Below, piece by piece: positions 29,748 to 39,952 of a stretch of 64,000 nt of DNA. A model generated the notes under the pieces. That model searched no databases. It saw only the letters and a program-made list of their open reading frames with translations, and was not told the DNA's origin. The stretch's first letter is position 1. Each line of letters opens with the position of its first letter. A program made the position numbers and the translations under genes. The stretch comes from Candidatus Pantoea floridensis (GTDB lineage Bacteria > Pseudomonadota > Gammaproteobacteria > Enterobacterales > Enterobacteriaceae), in NCBI RefSeq assembly GCF_900215435.1, contig NZ_OCMY01000001.1:1674001-1738000 (forward strand), written 5' to 3'.

Positions 29748-29765
29748 TGTAGCCTAATAGCGACA
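29748..29765. promoter_or_regulatory. GlrR activator site 2 upstream of glmZ
   Basis: TGTA-N10-GACA, 7 of 8 fixed bases, 63 bp (about six helical turns) from site 1, so both lie on the same DNA face. The AT-rich stretch at 29598-29630 between the sites and the promoter could bend through IHF. I see no protein-coding gene in 29552-29830. Confidence 0.6.
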
Positions 29766-29830
29766 ATGTGCAGAAATAGGCGCACGGACAAGGTTGAGGA
29801 AGAAGAGTGAAAGGGCAAATGTGTAAAACG

Positions 29831-29860
29831 AAAAAAGCCTGCTTTTTCAAGCAGGCTTTT
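29831..29860 (-). terminator. Terminator of the tRNA operon
   Basis: AAAAGCCTGC and GCAGGCTTTT (10 bp) with an 8 nt loop; a T run follows on the minus strand. It ends 6 nt after the Pro tRNA CCA. The stem also has T on the plus strand, so it may work both ways. Confidence 0.9.
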
Positions 29861-29866
29861 CGAATA

Positions 29867-29943
29867 TGGTCGGCGAGAGAGGATTCGAACCTCCGACCCA
29901 CTGGTCCCAAACCAGTTGCGCTACCAAGCTGCGCTACTCGCCG
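29867..29943 (-). tRNA. proM: tRNA-Pro (anticodon TGG)
   Basis: 77 nt with encoded CCA; CGGCGAG pairs with CTCGCCG, the anticodon loop has TTTGGGA, and GGTTCGAATCC is the T arm. It is the last tRNA of the operon, as proM in E. coli. Confidence 0.97.
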
Positions 29944-29979
29944 ATTTTTTACTTCTTAACGCTACTGCGTAATTTTGCC

Positions 29980-30066
29980 TGGTGCGAAGGGAGGGACTTG
30001 AACCCTCACGTCCGTAAGAACACTAACACCTGAAGCTAGCGCGTCTACCAATTCCGCCACCATCGC
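29980..30066 (-). tRNA. leuT: tRNA-Leu (anticodon CAG)
   Basis: 87 nt, class II with a long variable arm and encoded CCA; the anticodon loop has CTTCAGG. The acceptor stem GCGATGG/CCTTCGC has a T5-T68 mismatch; the E. coli leucine CAG tRNA has a different mismatch (A-C) at the same pair, so this is a tolerated position. Confidence 0.96.
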
Positions 30067-30082
30067 GTGTCCGAGCAAAATC

Positions 30083-30159
30083 TGGGGTGGCTAATGGGAC
30101 TCGAACCCACGACAACTGGAATCACAATCCAGGGCTCTACCAACTGAGCTATAGCCACC
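30083..30159 (-). tRNA. hisR: tRNA-His (anticodon GTG)
   Basis: 77 nt including the extra 5' G of histidine tRNAs; anticodon loop ATTGTGAT, encoded CCA. Same order as E. coli hisR. Confidence 0.97.
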
Positions 30160-30249
30160 ATAATTCTGGTGCGTAAGCGTGTTACGCTTACGTAAATTCA
30201 CTGCATAACGCGGTTAACCAACCACCGAAGCTCTTGCGCACAAATTAAA

Positions 30250-30326
<77 letters not shown>

Positions 30327-30347
30327 GTAGCGCCGTTGCGGATGGGC

Positions 30348-30376
30348 ATACTACGGGCTTGACCTCACACTGTCCA
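30348..30376 (-). promoter_or_regulatory. tRNA operon promoter
   Basis: On the minus strand, -35 TGGACA (30371-30376), 17 bp spacer, -10 TAGTAT (30348-30353), followed by a GC-rich discriminator GCCCATCCGC. That discriminator is typical of stringently controlled stable-RNA promoters. Confidence 0.8.
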
Positions 30377-30485
30377 GCCCTTTTTTATAAAAAAAACGCG
30401 TTTGATTACGCTTTGTGCATTCCATCGATAATTACTGCACTTTTAGTTGCTTACCCTCTCCTTTTTGCTGGAAAAACCAGCAATA

Positions 30486-31220
30486 TCAGAGATCGCCACG
30501 CCAATGGTAGCGTAGATATTTCAGCAACTTTAACTGGCGGCGCAAACGTGAAGGCTGACGGATTAAACGATAAAGCCATTCCAGGCCTGATTTTTGCCAC
30601 CAAACGGGAGCGCGTTTGACGTGCCCGGTGAACACATCATACGTGCCGCCCACGCCCATATAGAGCGCGTGTGGCCAATGTGCACGGCAATCGCGCATGA
30701 GCAGCTCCTGACGCGGCGAACCCTGCGCCACCGTGACAATCTGCGCGCCGCTAGCGGCAATACGCGCAAACAGCGACTCACGATCTTCTGGCGCAAAATA
30801 ACCATTCTGGCTGCCGACGATGTTCACATTCCACTGCCGACGCAGCTTCTCGCAGGTTTCCTCTAGCACCGTCTGACGGCCACCAATCAGAAACACCGGA
30901 ATGTCGTTGCGGCCCGCTTGCTCCATCAATGCTTCCCAGAGATCCGCACCTGCGATGCGATTGACCTGTAGTTGAGGATATTTCTTACGCAGCGAGCGGA
31001 CAACGCTGATGCCATCAGGATATTTGAATTCAGCCTCCGCAATCAGCGTGCGCAATTGCGCATCCTCTTCCAGAGTGAGCATCTTTTCGGCATTCATCGC
31101 AATCAGCGTGCCGCTGCGCGGTTTGCCATCTGGCAGCAAAAATTGCAGAAAGCTCGCCATATCATTGAAGGCGTGAAGATCGACGCCGCGCAAGCGATAG
31201 CGCGGTTTATCGGTTTCCAT
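30486..31220 (-). CDS. wecG: WecG, UDP-ManNAcA transferase (ECA lipid II synthase)
   Basis: Adds N-acetylmannosaminuronic acid to lipid I of enterobacterial common antigen. It is a GT26 (TagA/WecG) family enzyme, 244 residues (246 in E. coli). Signatures are [13 protein letters not shown], the catalytic-Asp region [21 protein letters not shown] and [19 protein letters not shown]. Its amphipathic C-terminus, rich in Arg and Leu, fits membrane attachment. Last gene of the ECA cluster; a weak 7 bp hairpin (30465-30483) follows the stop. Confidence 0.95.
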   Translation of the reverse strand: METDKPRYRLRGVDLHAFNDMASFLQFLLPDGKPRSGTLIAMNAEKMLTLEEDAQLRTLIAEAEFKYPDGISVVRSLRKKYPQLQVNRIAGADLWEALMEQAGRNDIPVFLIGGRQTVLEETCEKLRRQWNVNIVGSQNGYFAPEDRESLFARIAASGAQIVTVAQGSPRQELLMRDCRAHWPHALYMGVGGTYDVFTGHVKRAPVWWQKSGLEWLYRLIRQPSRLRRQLKLLKYLRYHWRGDL

Positions 31221-31249
31221 GGTATGAATTTTCCCGTTGTGCCCAGACG

Positions 31250-32593
31250 TTAAGAGGGACTGTGTAAAACCGGCTCGCTGCGCGGACGAATCAGCCCCGC
31301 GCGCGCCAACAGCCAGTAAAGCAATTTAGCCACCCACATACAGGCAGCAAAAATCAGACAAAAGAACACCACGCGTGAGCCGAAGGCATCCAGCCCTTCG
31401 CGCGCCAACACGATCATATTAAATACCGCGCCAAAGCAAAAACTCTGCAAAATCGCGCCACTGTAACGGTTGCTGGCATCGCGCCCATAGCGATACAGGT
31501 TATCAAACCCTTTCATTAGCAAACCAACCGCAACGGCGCCAAACGGGATAAACCACACGCCACCCATCACCAGCAGCGATCCAAGCAGCGTGGGTGAAAT
31601 CGCTAAACCTGAATGGTTATTCAGCACTTCCCAGGTAAAGTAGTTGGCGCTGTTCAGAATCATTGACGGGCGTCCAGGCCACATCCAGCTTGGGATGAAC
31701 ACATAGAAATCACGCCAAATGGGTGCCAATCCCTGAAAATCGATTTTGTCGTAGTTTTGCAGTAATAGCGCCAGGTTTTCCCACGGAGAGAAAGTATCGC
31801 GCGTCAGATAGAGGAAGGTGTAAAACGCCTCATCGCCGACCACGTCAAGGTTGTAGCGACGCAATGCCAGCCAGAACATGCCGCCAATCGCCATCACGCC
31901 CGCACCCACCAGCATCCACAAGGTGATCCAGCCACGCGTAATGCCGATGAACAGGAATAACGCGAAGGCGATAATGATATTGGCGCGCGTGCCACCCACC
32001 AGCGCGTAAGTCAGCAGACCAAATGCCACCGACACCAGCAAAAACCACAGCCACTGGCGCTGGGTAGGTTTTAGGAAGTAGCGAATCAACATCGCCGGAA
32101 TGAAGAAGTAGAAGAAGCGTTTGAGCGCCACGCCAGAGACTTCACTGGAGAAAATCTGGTTGTACGCGGAGAGCCGGAACAGCAGCAGACCGTTGTGCAA
32201 AAAGAAAACCGTCACGGTACCTATCGCTACCAGCGCCAGCAGCAGACACGTCAGATTGGTTTCAACCCGATTCATCTGTAGCCAGGGTTTCCGCACCGGT
32301 GCATTGGCTGGCCGCAGCCGCACTTTATAGCTGACGTAATAGATGGCATAAAAACTGGTCGCAGCCAGCAGCGCCTGCAACAGATATTCTGGCGGCACCA
32401 CCGCGACGTTAAAGCGGAACACCAGCACGCTGGTTAGCGGGAAACCAAAATAAAATGTCAGCAAAAACAGAATGGTGAAGAACAGGTGGAAGTTGAAACG
32501 CACCCGTTTAAACTCTCGCCAGGTCAGGGTGAGGATGAACCCCAGCGAAAACAGATAAACCACCAGCAGACCGCAAAACTGCATCAGGCTCAT
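31250..32593 (-). CDS. wzyE: WzyE, ECA polysaccharide polymerase
   Basis: Polymerises ECA trisaccharide units at the periplasmic face of the inner membrane. It has 447 residues with about eleven membrane segments; such polymerases lack short signatures, and the call rests on full-length similarity to E. coli WzyE (450 residues) plus position. [16 protein letters not shown] and the loop [13 protein letters not shown] are typical. It overlaps wecF by four bases (ATGA). Confidence 0.93.
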   Translation of the reverse strand: MSLMQFCGLLVVYLFSLGFILTLTWREFKRVRFNFHLFFTILFLLTFYFGFPLTSVLVFRFNVAVVPPEYLLQALLAATSFYAIYYVSYKVRLRPANAPVRKPWLQMNRVETNLTCLLLALVAIGTVTVFFLHNGLLLFRLSAYNQIFSSEVSGVALKRFFYFFIPAMLIRYFLKPTQRQWLWFLLVSVAFGLLTYALVGGTRANIIIAFALFLFIGITRGWITLWMLVGAGVMAIGGMFWLALRRYNLDVVGDEAFYTFLYLTRDTFSPWENLALLLQNYDKIDFQGLAPIWRDFYVFIPSWMWPGRPSMILNSANYFTWEVLNNHSGLAISPTLLGSLLVMGGVWFIPFGAVAVGLLMKGFDNLYRYGRDASNRYSGAILQSFCFGAVFNMIVLAREGLDAFGSRVVFFCLIFAACMWVAKLLYWLLARAGLIRPRSEPVLHSPS

Positions 32594-33660
32594 GTACTCT
32601 CCCCTTCACTCAAGCTCAGCGCATGGCGCCAGCCTGCCAGATAGCCCGGAGCAAAAAAGGCAATCGATGATTTATCACATTGCGCCAGTTGTCGTTGCGC
32701 TTCGGCTACGCTGGCAGCATCCAGCGCATCTTCGCTAAACAGCACCGGCAAACCTTGCTCACTCAAATCGCGCCAGAACGGATTTTTACGGTTCAGCACG
32801 AAGGGAATATTGGCCTTAATCAGCAGGCAAAGCGTGCCGATCCCCTGCTGACGTTCGAACATAAAATAGCCGAGCTGACAGCGGCTAAGCAATCCCAGAT
32901 AGACGTCAAAGTCGATGTTGTCACGCAGCAAGGTGACCTGCCCCGCAGGGAACAGGCGCTGTGCGGCGGCAGCAATCTCATCAATATAACGGTGATTGTT
33001 CTCGGGATAACCGAGCGGTACCACCACCTTGACCTGCTCACCAAACTGCGCGCGAATCGCCTCTAAGCCTGCGATATGACGATTGCTGCGATCGCCTGAA
33101 TTACCGAGCAGAATGGTGAACGCAGCGGATTCCATCGCTGCGGGTACCGCAGCGTCCGGCATGCGCGTTGGAAAATAGAGCAGTGAGGTCGGTACGCGCG
33201 GATGGCGCTGCTGGAAATGGTGTAAATCACCGCGCGTGGCAAATACCTGCGACACGCGGCTCTGCGCCCATCGGCGTAGCAGATAAAAAAGCTGATACTT
33301 AAGGCCTCGCCCCTCTTCGTAAAGATCTGCGCCCCATACGTGCCAGAATGCCTGCCGGCGACGTAGCCTGCCGCTCAGTAATGCTAGCCAAATGCTGGGA
33401 TTGAACTGGCCGTGGAAGAAGAAGCGCTGCGCGCGATTAGCGGCGCGCGCGATAACGGCCTGCGCCAGCGCACGCTTGTTGGCAAAAGTTTCGATGTGCA
33501 GTGCTGAATAGGCTTGCAGCGTTTCTGGCGCGCGGGTTACCACCATAAATTGACGCGGCGCATCTGCAGGCATCTCCGTGCTTATCACATCATTAAAGAA
33601 GCGCAGCACCGTGTGATTGTGGTGCGGGATATCCGATCCCAATACGTGAAATAGCGTCAT
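32590..33660 (-). CDS. wecF: WecF, TDP-Fuc4NAc transferase (ECA lipid III synthase)
   Basis: Adds 4-acetamido-4,6-dideoxygalactose to complete the ECA trisaccharide (GT56 family). The start [20 protein letters not shown] at 33660 matches E. coli; the longer frame to 33696 runs into wzxE and is rejected. It has 356 residues (359 in E. coli), with [15 protein letters not shown] and [13 protein letters not shown] conserved. Overlaps wzxE and wzyE by four bases each. Confidence 0.94.
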   Translation of the reverse strand: MTLFHVLGSDIPHHNHTVLRFFNDVISTEMPADAPRQFMVVTRAPETLQAYSALHIETFANKRALAQAVIARAANRAQRFFFHGQFNPSIWLALLSGRLRRRQAFWHVWGADLYEEGRGLKYQLFYLLRRWAQSRVSQVFATRGDLHHFQQRHPRVPTSLLYFPTRMPDAAVPAAMESAAFTILLGNSGDRSNRHIAGLEAIRAQFGEQVKVVVPLGYPENNHRYIDEIAAAAQRLFPAGQVTLLRDNIDFDVYLGLLSRCQLGYFMFERQQGIGTLCLLIKANIPFVLNRKNPFWRDLSEQGLPVLFSEDALDAASVAEAQRQLAQCDKSSIAFFAPGYLAGWRHALSLSEGEST

Positions 33661-34910
33661 TTTTTCCGGCAATAAATTATGAAGGCACCACAGCAAAGGG
33701 CGAAATAGAGTATGTAGGTGGCCATATAGGCCTGTGCGGCTCCGGCACTACCGTGCAGTGGAATTAGCCAGCGGGAGAAACCGGTTAACAGCGCGAACTG
33801 ACTCAGTTCGGTCAGAATATAAAAGCGCAGCGACGCTTTGGCGATCACCAGGTATCCGAAAACATAGGCGCCCACTTTAAAGACGTCACCGCACAACTGC
33901 CAGACAAAAAGGTCACGCATGGCGGTGAACTGCGCTGAGAACAGTAGCCAGATAGCGACATCGCGCAGCAGCCATACGCAGAAGCTTGCTACGGCCACGG
34001 CAGGCATGACAAAGCGCAGCGCGCGGCCAATTTCCCGGGCGATTTGCGGTTTGTGCTCCAGCCGCGCCAGCGTCGGCAGCAGCCAAACGCTAAAGGTGGC
34101 AGTGATAAATTGCAGATAAGCATCGGAAATGCTGGTGACACCCTGCCATAAACCGACCTGCGCCCAACCTTGCTGTTCTGCCAATAGATTTCGCATCATC
34201 ACCCACGCCACCGGCAAGGTGAGCGAGGTCATCAACGCCATTAGCGTAAACTTTGCCAGATTGCGTGCCAAATCCGGCTGCCACGTTGGCTTAAGCCAGC
34301 TCAACGGCAATACGTCGCGATGGCGACGCAGCATGATCAGGGCAGGAAACACAACCAGCGCCGGCACCAGCGCCAACCCCACCAGCGCACCGGCATAACC
34401 GCCCAGCCACCAGCACATGACATAGCCGATCACGCCTATCAGGCTTCCCGCGATCAGCGCCAGCGCATTACCGCGTGCATCACGAAAACCTTTCAACAGC
34501 GCTAACGTCAAATTAGCCCAGGCAATACCCAGCTGCAGAAAAGCGACAATCCGCACCACGTTCTCGTATTCAGCATGGCCAAACAGTGCTGTGCTGATCG
34601 GCTGCGCCGCCAGTAAAAACACCAGTGCCAGCAGTGTTGAAAAGCCGAGTACAATCGAAGATGCCGTACCCGTTACGGCACGCAACATCTGCGGCTGTTG
34701 CTGATGCTGCGCCACCAGCGTGGTAATGCCGTTGAAGATACCTGCACCTGCCAGCACGCCAAGTACGGTAATGAGCTGGCGGAAGTTACCGGCCTGCCCA
34801 ATACCTTCCGGCCCAAAGCTCACCGCCAGCAATTTCACCACCAGCAAGCCAGCCACGATTTTTACCAGCGTGGATGAAGCGGTCCAGACTGAGGCTTTGG
34901 CTAACGACAT
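33657..34910 (-). CDS. wzxE: WzxE, ECA lipid III flippase
   Basis: A MOP/PST-superfamily flippase that moves undecaprenyl-linked ECA trisaccharide to the periplasm. 417 residues, 12 membrane segments, start MSLAKASVWTASSTLVKIV as in E. coli. Overlaps the wecE stop by one base and wecF by four, so the whole tail of the cluster is translationally coupled. Confidence 0.95.
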   Translation of the reverse strand: MSLAKASVWTASSTLVKIVAGLLVVKLLAVSFGPEGIGQAGNFRQLITVLGVLAGAGIFNGITTLVAQHQQQPQMLRAVTGTASSIVLGFSTLLALVFLLAAQPISTALFGHAEYENVVRIVAFLQLGIAWANLTLALLKGFRDARGNALALIAGSLIGVIGYVMCWWLGGYAGALVGLALVPALVVFPALIMLRRHRDVLPLSWLKPTWQPDLARNLAKFTLMALMTSLTLPVAWVMMRNLLAEQQGWAQVGLWQGVTSISDAYLQFITATFSVWLLPTLARLEHKPQIAREIGRALRFVMPAVAVASFCVWLLRDVAIWLLFSAQFTAMRDLFVWQLCGDVFKVGAYVFGYLVIAKASLRFYILTELSQFALLTGFSRWLIPLHGSAGAAQAYMATYILYFALCCGAFIIYCRKK

Positions 34911-36040
34911 CAGGCAAAGAAACTCAGCAGCGAACTGATCACCGTGCGCTGGTTGTTATCCGACAGGTTGTAGAACAGCGGCAGGCGCAACAGGCGCTCA
35001 CTTTCACGCGTGGTAAACACATCCGCACCGTGGAAACGGCCAAAGCGCTCGCCCGCCGGTGCTGAATGCAGCGGGATGTAATGGAATACCGTGAGGATTT
35101 CCGCCTCTTTCATCCAGTTGATTAGCGCCTGACGATCGTCGCTGTCGCGCAGCTTGATATAGAACATGTGCGCGTTGTGGCGGCAATCTTTTGGCACCAC
35201 CGGTAGTTCGATGCGGCCCGCTGCTGCCAGCGGTTGCAACGCATCGTAGTAGCACTGCCACAGGTGCAGACGCTGCTGATTGATCTGCTCCGCCGCTTCC
35301 AGCTGCGCCCACAGATAAGCGGCTTGCAGATCTGCCATCAGATAGCTGGAGCCAATATCGCGCCAGGTATACTTATCCACCTGCCCGCGGAAAAACTGGC
35401 TGCGGTTAGTGCCTTTTTCACGAATGATCTCGGCACGCTCTACCAGCCTCGCCTCATTGATCAGCGTTGCGCCGCCTTCGCCGCCTGCGGTGTAATTTTT
35501 GGTTTCGTGGAAGCTGAAGCAACCAATATGACCAATAGTGCCGAGCGCGCGCCCTTTGTATTGCGACATCACGCCCTGCGCGGCATCTTCAATTACGTAC
35601 AGTTTATGCTTCGCCGCCAGCGCCATGATGGTATCCATCTCGCAGGCGACACCGGCGTAATGCACCGGCACGATAGCGCGGGTTTTCGGCGTGATCGCTG
35701 CTTCAATTAACGTTTCATCGATATTGAGCGTATCGGGACGTACATCAACAAACACAATGACCGCGCCGCGCAGCACAAAAGCGTTAGCGGTGGAGACAAA
35801 GGTGTAGCTCGGCATGATCACTTCGTCGCCGGGCTGGATATCAATCAGCAGCGCCGCCATCTCCAGCGACGCGGTGCAGGATGGCGTCAGCAGCACTTTT
35901 TTGCTGCCAAAATGCTGCTCCATCCACTGCTGACAGCGTCGGGTAAAACCGCCGTCGCCGCACAGTTTGCCGCTGGCCATTGCCGACTGCATATATTCAA
36001 CTTCACTGCCGACAATCGGCGGCGCATTAAAGGGGATCAT
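34910..36040 (-). CDS. wecE: WecE, TDP-4-keto-6-deoxy-D-glucose transaminase
   Basis: A PLP-dependent DegT/DnrJ/EryC1 aminotransferase that makes TDP-Fuc4N with glutamate as donor. The 376 residues have the PLP lysine in FHETKNYTAGGEGG near residue 181 and the N-terminal [16 protein letters not shown]. Overlaps wecD by four bases. The product goes to WecD for acetylation. Confidence 0.96.
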   Translation of the reverse strand: MIPFNAPPIVGSEVEYMQSAMASGKLCGDGGFTRRCQQWMEQHFGSKKVLLTPSCTASLEMAALLIDIQPGDEVIMPSYTFVSTANAFVLRGAVIVFVDVRPDTLNIDETLIEAAITPKTRAIVPVHYAGVACEMDTIMALAAKHKLYVIEDAAQGVMSQYKGRALGTIGHIGCFSFHETKNYTAGGEGGATLINEARLVERAEIIREKGTNRSQFFRGQVDKYTWRDIGSSYLMADLQAAYLWAQLEAAEQINQQRLHLWQCYYDALQPLAAAGRIELPVVPKDCRHNAHMFYIKLRDSDDRQALINWMKEAEILTVFHYIPLHSAPAGERFGRFHGADVFTTRESERLLRLPLFYNLSDNNQRTVISSLLSFFA

Positions 36041-36735
36041 GGGACCTTCCTGTAGAACCAGTAAGCGGTGCTTTCCAGCCGCGCACCGCTGCGTAAATAA
36101 AGGCGCATCGCCGTAAGATTGCTGAGTTGGGTAGCAACACGCAAATGCGCCAGCTGGCGCACGCGGCCCCAGTCAGCGGCAGCGAGCAGTAAACGCTGGC
36201 CCACGCCACATCCTTGCGCACCAGGCAGTACCGCCAGCAGACCGATACGCATATCACCGTCCACTTCCCGCATGGAGACGAAACCTTGCAATGCGCCCTG
36301 TTCATCGCAAGCGACCAGGCATTGATGGTCGAAGGTACCGCGCACGGCATTTTCAATCCACTGCGCATAGAAACGCCCGCTGTCTGCAGGCTCAAACCAC
36401 GGCGCACGGAAGCGACTCTGGCTAAATGCCTGCGCAGCCGCATCACGCAGTGCCGGGATTTGTGCTTCACGCGCGATCCGCACGCCGGGTTGCCGCTCAG
36501 TATTTTTGAGAGCAATCGTCAGATCGGCTTCGCCTTCAACCAGCTGAAAGCCCTGCTCGCTCAAGGCATCGATCGCCTCAACACGATCTGCGGGCACTTT
36601 AACTTGCCAAAGCGTATAGGGCTGGGTTAACGCTTCAGACAGCGGCAGATCGCCCTCCAGCTCCAGGCGGGCGCTGTTCTGGCCGAAGAAATCGTTTTCC
36701 CAGTGAAGGGGATTAATATTGACGCGGACGGGCAT
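36037..36735 (-). CDS. wecD: WecD, TDP-Fuc4N N-acetyltransferase
   Basis: A GNAT-fold enzyme that acetylates TDP-Fuc4N with acetyl-CoA. The start [18 protein letters not shown] at 36735 matches E. coli MPVRASIEPLTWENAFFG and gives 232 residues (224 in E. coli); an in-frame ATG at 36744 is an alternative. The strongly conserved core is [17 protein letters not shown], and the acetyl-CoA loop is [12 protein letters not shown]. The start lies 23 bp inside the 3' end of rffH. Confidence 0.93.
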   Translation of the reverse strand: MPVRVNINPLHWENDFFGQNSARLELEGDLPLSEALTQPYTLWQVKVPADRVEAIDALSEQGFQLVEGEADLTIALKNTERQPGVRIAREAQIPALRDAAAQAFSQSRFRAPWFEPADSGRFYAQWIENAVRGTFDHQCLVACDEQGALQGFVSMREVDGDMRIGLLAVLPGAQGCGVGQRLLLAAADWGRVRQLAHLRVATQLSNLTAMRLYLRSGARLESTAYWFYRKVP

Positions 36736-37594
36736 GGTGAACATCCAGCAAATACTGGCCGTAGCCGGTTTTAGTCAGCGCCTGGGCTGCAGCCAGCAAC
36801 TGGGCATCGCTTAGCCAGCCATTGCGCCATGCGATCTCTTCCAGGCAGGCGATTTTAAAACCCTGACGCTTTTCCACCGTCTGCACAAACATACTCGCCT
36901 CAATCAGGCTATCGTGCGTGCCGGTATCCAGCCAGGCAAAACCACGACCCAGCAGCTCTACGGAGAGTTCGCCCTGATCGAGATACATTTGGTTAATCGC
37001 GGTAATTTCTAACTCACCCCGGGCGGAAGGCTTAACCTGTTTAGCAAACTCCACCACGCGATTGTCGTAAAAATAGAGGCCGGTTACCGCCCAGCGCGAT
37101 TTCGGCTGCTGCGGTTTTTCCTCAATTGAAAGCGCGTTGAAGTCGTCATCAAACTCCACCACGCCAAAACGCTCGGGATCCATTACCTGATAGGCGAAAA
37201 CGGTGGCGCCGCTGCTGCGCGCCGCCACTTTCTTCAGTTTTGGACTGAAGCCCTGACCGAAATAAAGATTGTCGCCCAGCACCAGACAACAGTGATCATC
37301 ACCGATAAAGGATTCACCAATGATAAACGCCTGCGCCAGGCCATCGGGGGTAGGTTGTTCGGCATAGGCTAGCTGTATGCCAAACTCACTGCCATCGCCC
37401 AGCAATCGTTCAAAGTGGGCGCGATCTTCCGGCGTGGTAATGATCAGGATTTCACGGATCCCGGCCAACATCAGCACCGAAAGTGGATAGTAAATCATCG
37501 GCTTGTCATACACCGGCAACAGCTGCTTTGAGATGGCACGGGTAATCGGATGCAAACGCGTGCCCGAACCTCCGGCTAAAATGATGCCTTTCAT
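36713..37594 (-). CDS. rffH: RffH, glucose-1-phosphate thymidylyltransferase
   Basis: Makes TDP-glucose from glucose-1-phosphate and dTTP, the first step of TDP-Fuc4NAc synthesis. It is a nucleotidyltransferase of the RmlA family, 293 residues. The start [18 protein letters not shown] holds the nucleotide-binding GGSGTRL, and GDNLYFG and [11 protein letters not shown] are present. The paralogue RmlA for O-antigen is not in this window; the ECA neighbours identify this copy. Confidence 0.95.
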   Translation of the reverse strand: MKGIILAGGSGTRLHPITRAISKQLLPVYDKPMIYYPLSVLMLAGIREILIITTPEDRAHFERLLGDGSEFGIQLAYAEQPTPDGLAQAFIIGESFIGDDHCCLVLGDNLYFGQGFSPKLKKVAARSSGATVFAYQVMDPERFGVVEFDDDFNALSIEEKPQQPKSRWAVTGLYFYDNRVVEFAKQVKPSARGELEITAINQMYLDQGELSVELLGRGFAWLDTGTHDSLIEASMFVQTVEKRQGFKIACLEEIAWRNGWLSDAQLLAAAQALTKTGYGQYLLDVHHARPRQY

Positions 37595-37617
37595 CGCTGC
37601 TCCTTCTGAATTGGGTT

Positions 37618-38694
37618 TTAGCGCGGCGTGGCCAGGCCCAGACGCTCGCCGCGATAGCTGCCATTAAGAATCGCCTGCCACCATTGTGGGTTCGCCAGGT
37701 ACCACTGCACGGTTTTGCGGATACCGCTCTCAAAGGTTTCCTGCGGCGTCCAGCCCAGCTCGCGCGCAATTTTGCTGGCGTCAATGGCGTAACGCTGGTC
37801 GTGGCCGGGACGATCGCTCACAAAGGTAATCAAGTCCCGATAGCACGACAGCTGTGGTGCACGCTGCTGTGGGGCCAGTTCATCCAGCAAATCACACAGG
37901 GTTTCCACCACCTCAAGATTCCGTCGCTCGTTATGACCGCCGATATTATAGGTTTCACCCACTTTGCCGCTGCTGACTACGCAATAAAGCGCCCGCGCGT
38001 GGTCTTCCACATAGAGCCAGTCACGAATCTGGCTGCCGTTGCCGTATACCGGCAGTGGTTTACCTGCCAGCGCATTAATGATGGTGAGCGGGATCAGCTT
38101 CTCAGGAAAATGATATGGGCCGTAATTGTTGGAACAGTTGGTAACGATCACCGGCAAACCATAGGTACGCAGCCAGGCGCGCACCAGATGATCGCTGCTG
38201 GCCTTGGTCGCCGAATACGGGCTGCTGGGCGCATACGGCGTGGTTTCGGTAAAGAAATCGTCGCTGCCGTGCAGGTCGCCAAACACTTCATCGGTAGAGA
38301 TGTGATGGAGAATGAAGCCCTTTTTGCGCTCATCCACCATGTTATTCCAGTAATGCCGCGCCGCTTCCAGCAGTTGATAGGTGCCGACGATATTGGTTTC
38401 GATGAAGGCAATCGGACCATCAATCGAACGATCGACGTGACTTTCCGCCGCCAGATGCATGATGCAATCTGGCTGGTACTGCGTCATCACGCGATCCAGC
38501 TCGGCGCGATCGCAAATATCCACCTGCTCGAAGGCGAAACGCGTGTTCTGCTGCACCGGCGCCAGCGAGGCCAGATTGCCAGCGTAACTCAGCTTATCGA
38601 CCACCACCACGCGATGCTCAGTGTTTTCAAGCAGAAAACGCACCAACGCCGAGCCGATAAATCCTGCGCCGCCGGTCACCAAAAACTGTTTCAT
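37618..38694 (-). CDS. rffG: RffG, TDP-glucose 4,6-dehydratase
   Basis: Converts TDP-glucose to TDP-4-keto-6-deoxyglucose. It is a short-chain dehydrogenase-type enzyme of 358 residues with the NAD site [13 protein letters not shown] at the start, the catalytic pair in STDEVFGDL, and the YSATKAS Tyr/Lys motif. Overlaps wecC by four bases and is followed by rffH after 23 bp. Confidence 0.96.
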   Translation of the reverse strand: MKQFLVTGGAGFIGSALVRFLLENTEHRVVVVDKLSYAGNLASLAPVQQNTRFAFEQVDICDRAELDRVMTQYQPDCIMHLAAESHVDRSIDGPIAFIETNIVGTYQLLEAARHYWNNMVDERKKGFILHHISTDEVFGDLHGSDDFFTETTPYAPSSPYSATKASSDHLVRAWLRTYGLPVIVTNCSNNYGPYHFPEKLIPLTIINALAGKPLPVYGNGSQIRDWLYVEDHARALYCVVSSGKVGETYNIGGHNERRNLEVVETLCDLLDELAPQQRAPQLSCYRDLITFVSDRPGHDQRYAIDASKIARELGWTPQETFESGIRKTVQWYLANPQWWQAILNGSYRGERLGLATPR

Positions 38695-39950
38695 CGCCAG
38701 ACGCCTTTGGTATCAACAATCCACGGCTGGGTAATCTGTGCAGCCTCAACCGCGCGGAACTGCGCATGGTCAACCAGCATCACCAGAATATCCGCCTGTT
38801 GCAGCGCATCTTCGGTGGTGACCAGCGTGGCTTCGTGCGCCAGACGCTGCGGAATGGCCGTTACGTGCGGCTCAACCACCCAGGTTTGTCCGCTGTGCCA
38901 TTCGGCAATCAGATGGGCAACGCTCATCGCCGGGCTTTCGCGTAAATCATCAATATTCGGTTTGAAGGCCAGACCAAAGCAGGCAATGGTGATATCGCTG
39001 GCACGTTTACCGCTGGCGGTGAGGCATTCGGCCAAAGCCTGTTTTACCTGGTCCAGCACCCAGCCCGGTTTCGCATCATTCACTTCACGCGCGGTACGAA
39101 TCAGCCGCGCCTGTTCTGGATTTTGCGCCACGATAAACCAGGGATCGACGGCAATGCAGTGCCCGCCAACGCCCGGCCCAGGCTGCAGAATATTGACGCG
39201 CGGATGGCGATTCGCCAGCGCAATCAGTTCCCACACGTTGATGCCTTGCTCTGCACAGATCAGCGACAGCTCATTAGCAAAAGCGATATTCACATCGCGG
39301 AAGCTATTTTCCGTCAGTTTGCACATCTCGGCGGTACGCGCATGGGTTTCCACGCATGCACCACGCAGGAAAATGCGATACAGCTCGCTGGCGCGCGCAG
39401 AACAGGCTGGCGTCATGCCGCCAATCACGCGATCGTTTTCCAGCAGTTCGACCATCACTTTGCCGGGCAATACCCGTTCCGGGCAGTACGCGATAAACAC
39501 ATCGCACGCATCGCCGTGCTGCGGGAAACGCAGATCGGGACGCGCATCCGCGAGCCATTGCGCCATCTGCTCGGTTGCGCCGACTGGCGACGTCGATTCG
39601 AGAATCACCAGATCGCCCGCCTTTAATACGGGCGCAATGGACAACGCGGCGGCCTGCACGTAGCTGAGATCGGGCTGATGATCGCCGATAAACGGCGTGG
39701 GTACGGCAATCAGAAAAGCATCGGCGGCTTCGGCCTGCGTGGTGGCGCGCAGGTATCCGTCTCGCACCGCGTCGCGCACCACCTCACCCAGTTCGGGTTC
39801 AACGATGTGGATATCGCCGCGATTAATGGTTTCGACAGCGCGGCTATTAATATCCACGCCAACGACTTTTTTTCCCCGTGAGGCAAAAACGGCCGCCGTT
39901 GGCAGCCCAATATAGCCCAGTCCGATAACGGAAATGGTTTCAAAACGCAT
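38691..39950 (-). CDS. wecC: WecC, UDP-ManNAc dehydrogenase
   Basis: Oxidises UDP-N-acetylmannosamine to the uronic acid with two NAD+. It has 419 residues, starts [19 protein letters not shown] (NAD-binding), and contains [16 protein letters not shown] and the active-site Cys in [11 protein letters not shown]. It is a UDP-glucose/GDP-mannose dehydrogenase family member. Two bases separate it from wecB. Confidence 0.96.
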   Translation of the reverse strand: MRFETISVIGLGYIGLPTAAVFASRGKKVVGVDINSRAVETINRGDIHIVEPELGEVVRDAVRDGYLRATTQAEAADAFLIAVPTPFIGDHQPDLSYVQAAALSIAPVLKAGDLVILESTSPVGATEQMAQWLADARPDLRFPQHGDACDVFIAYCPERVLPGKVMVELLENDRVIGGMTPACSARASELYRIFLRGACVETHARTAEMCKLTENSFRDVNIAFANELSLICAEQGINVWELIALANRHPRVNILQPGPGVGGHCIAVDPWFIVAQNPEQARLIRTAREVNDAKPGWVLDQVKQALAECLTASGKRASDITIACFGLAFKPNIDDLRESPAMSVAHLIAEWHSGQTWVVEPHVTAIPQRLAHEATLVTTEDALQQADILVMLVDHAQFRAVEAAQITQPWIVDTKGVWR

Positions 39951-39952
39951 GG

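Noticed and set aside
29552..29830. Possible small protein gene upstream of GlmZ
   Set aside because: No frame with a ribosome site; the interval is explained by the sigma-54 promoter, GlrR sites and an AT-rich linker.
30465..30483. Intrinsic terminator after wecG
   Set aside because: The hairpin has a 7 bp stem and a T5 loop, but on the wecG strand it is followed by AAAGG, not a T run.
37684..39663. 659-codon open frame on the plus strand across rffG and wecC
   Set aside because: It lies wholly antisense to two strongly conserved ECA genes and has no recognisable domain; the high GC third positions open such frames.
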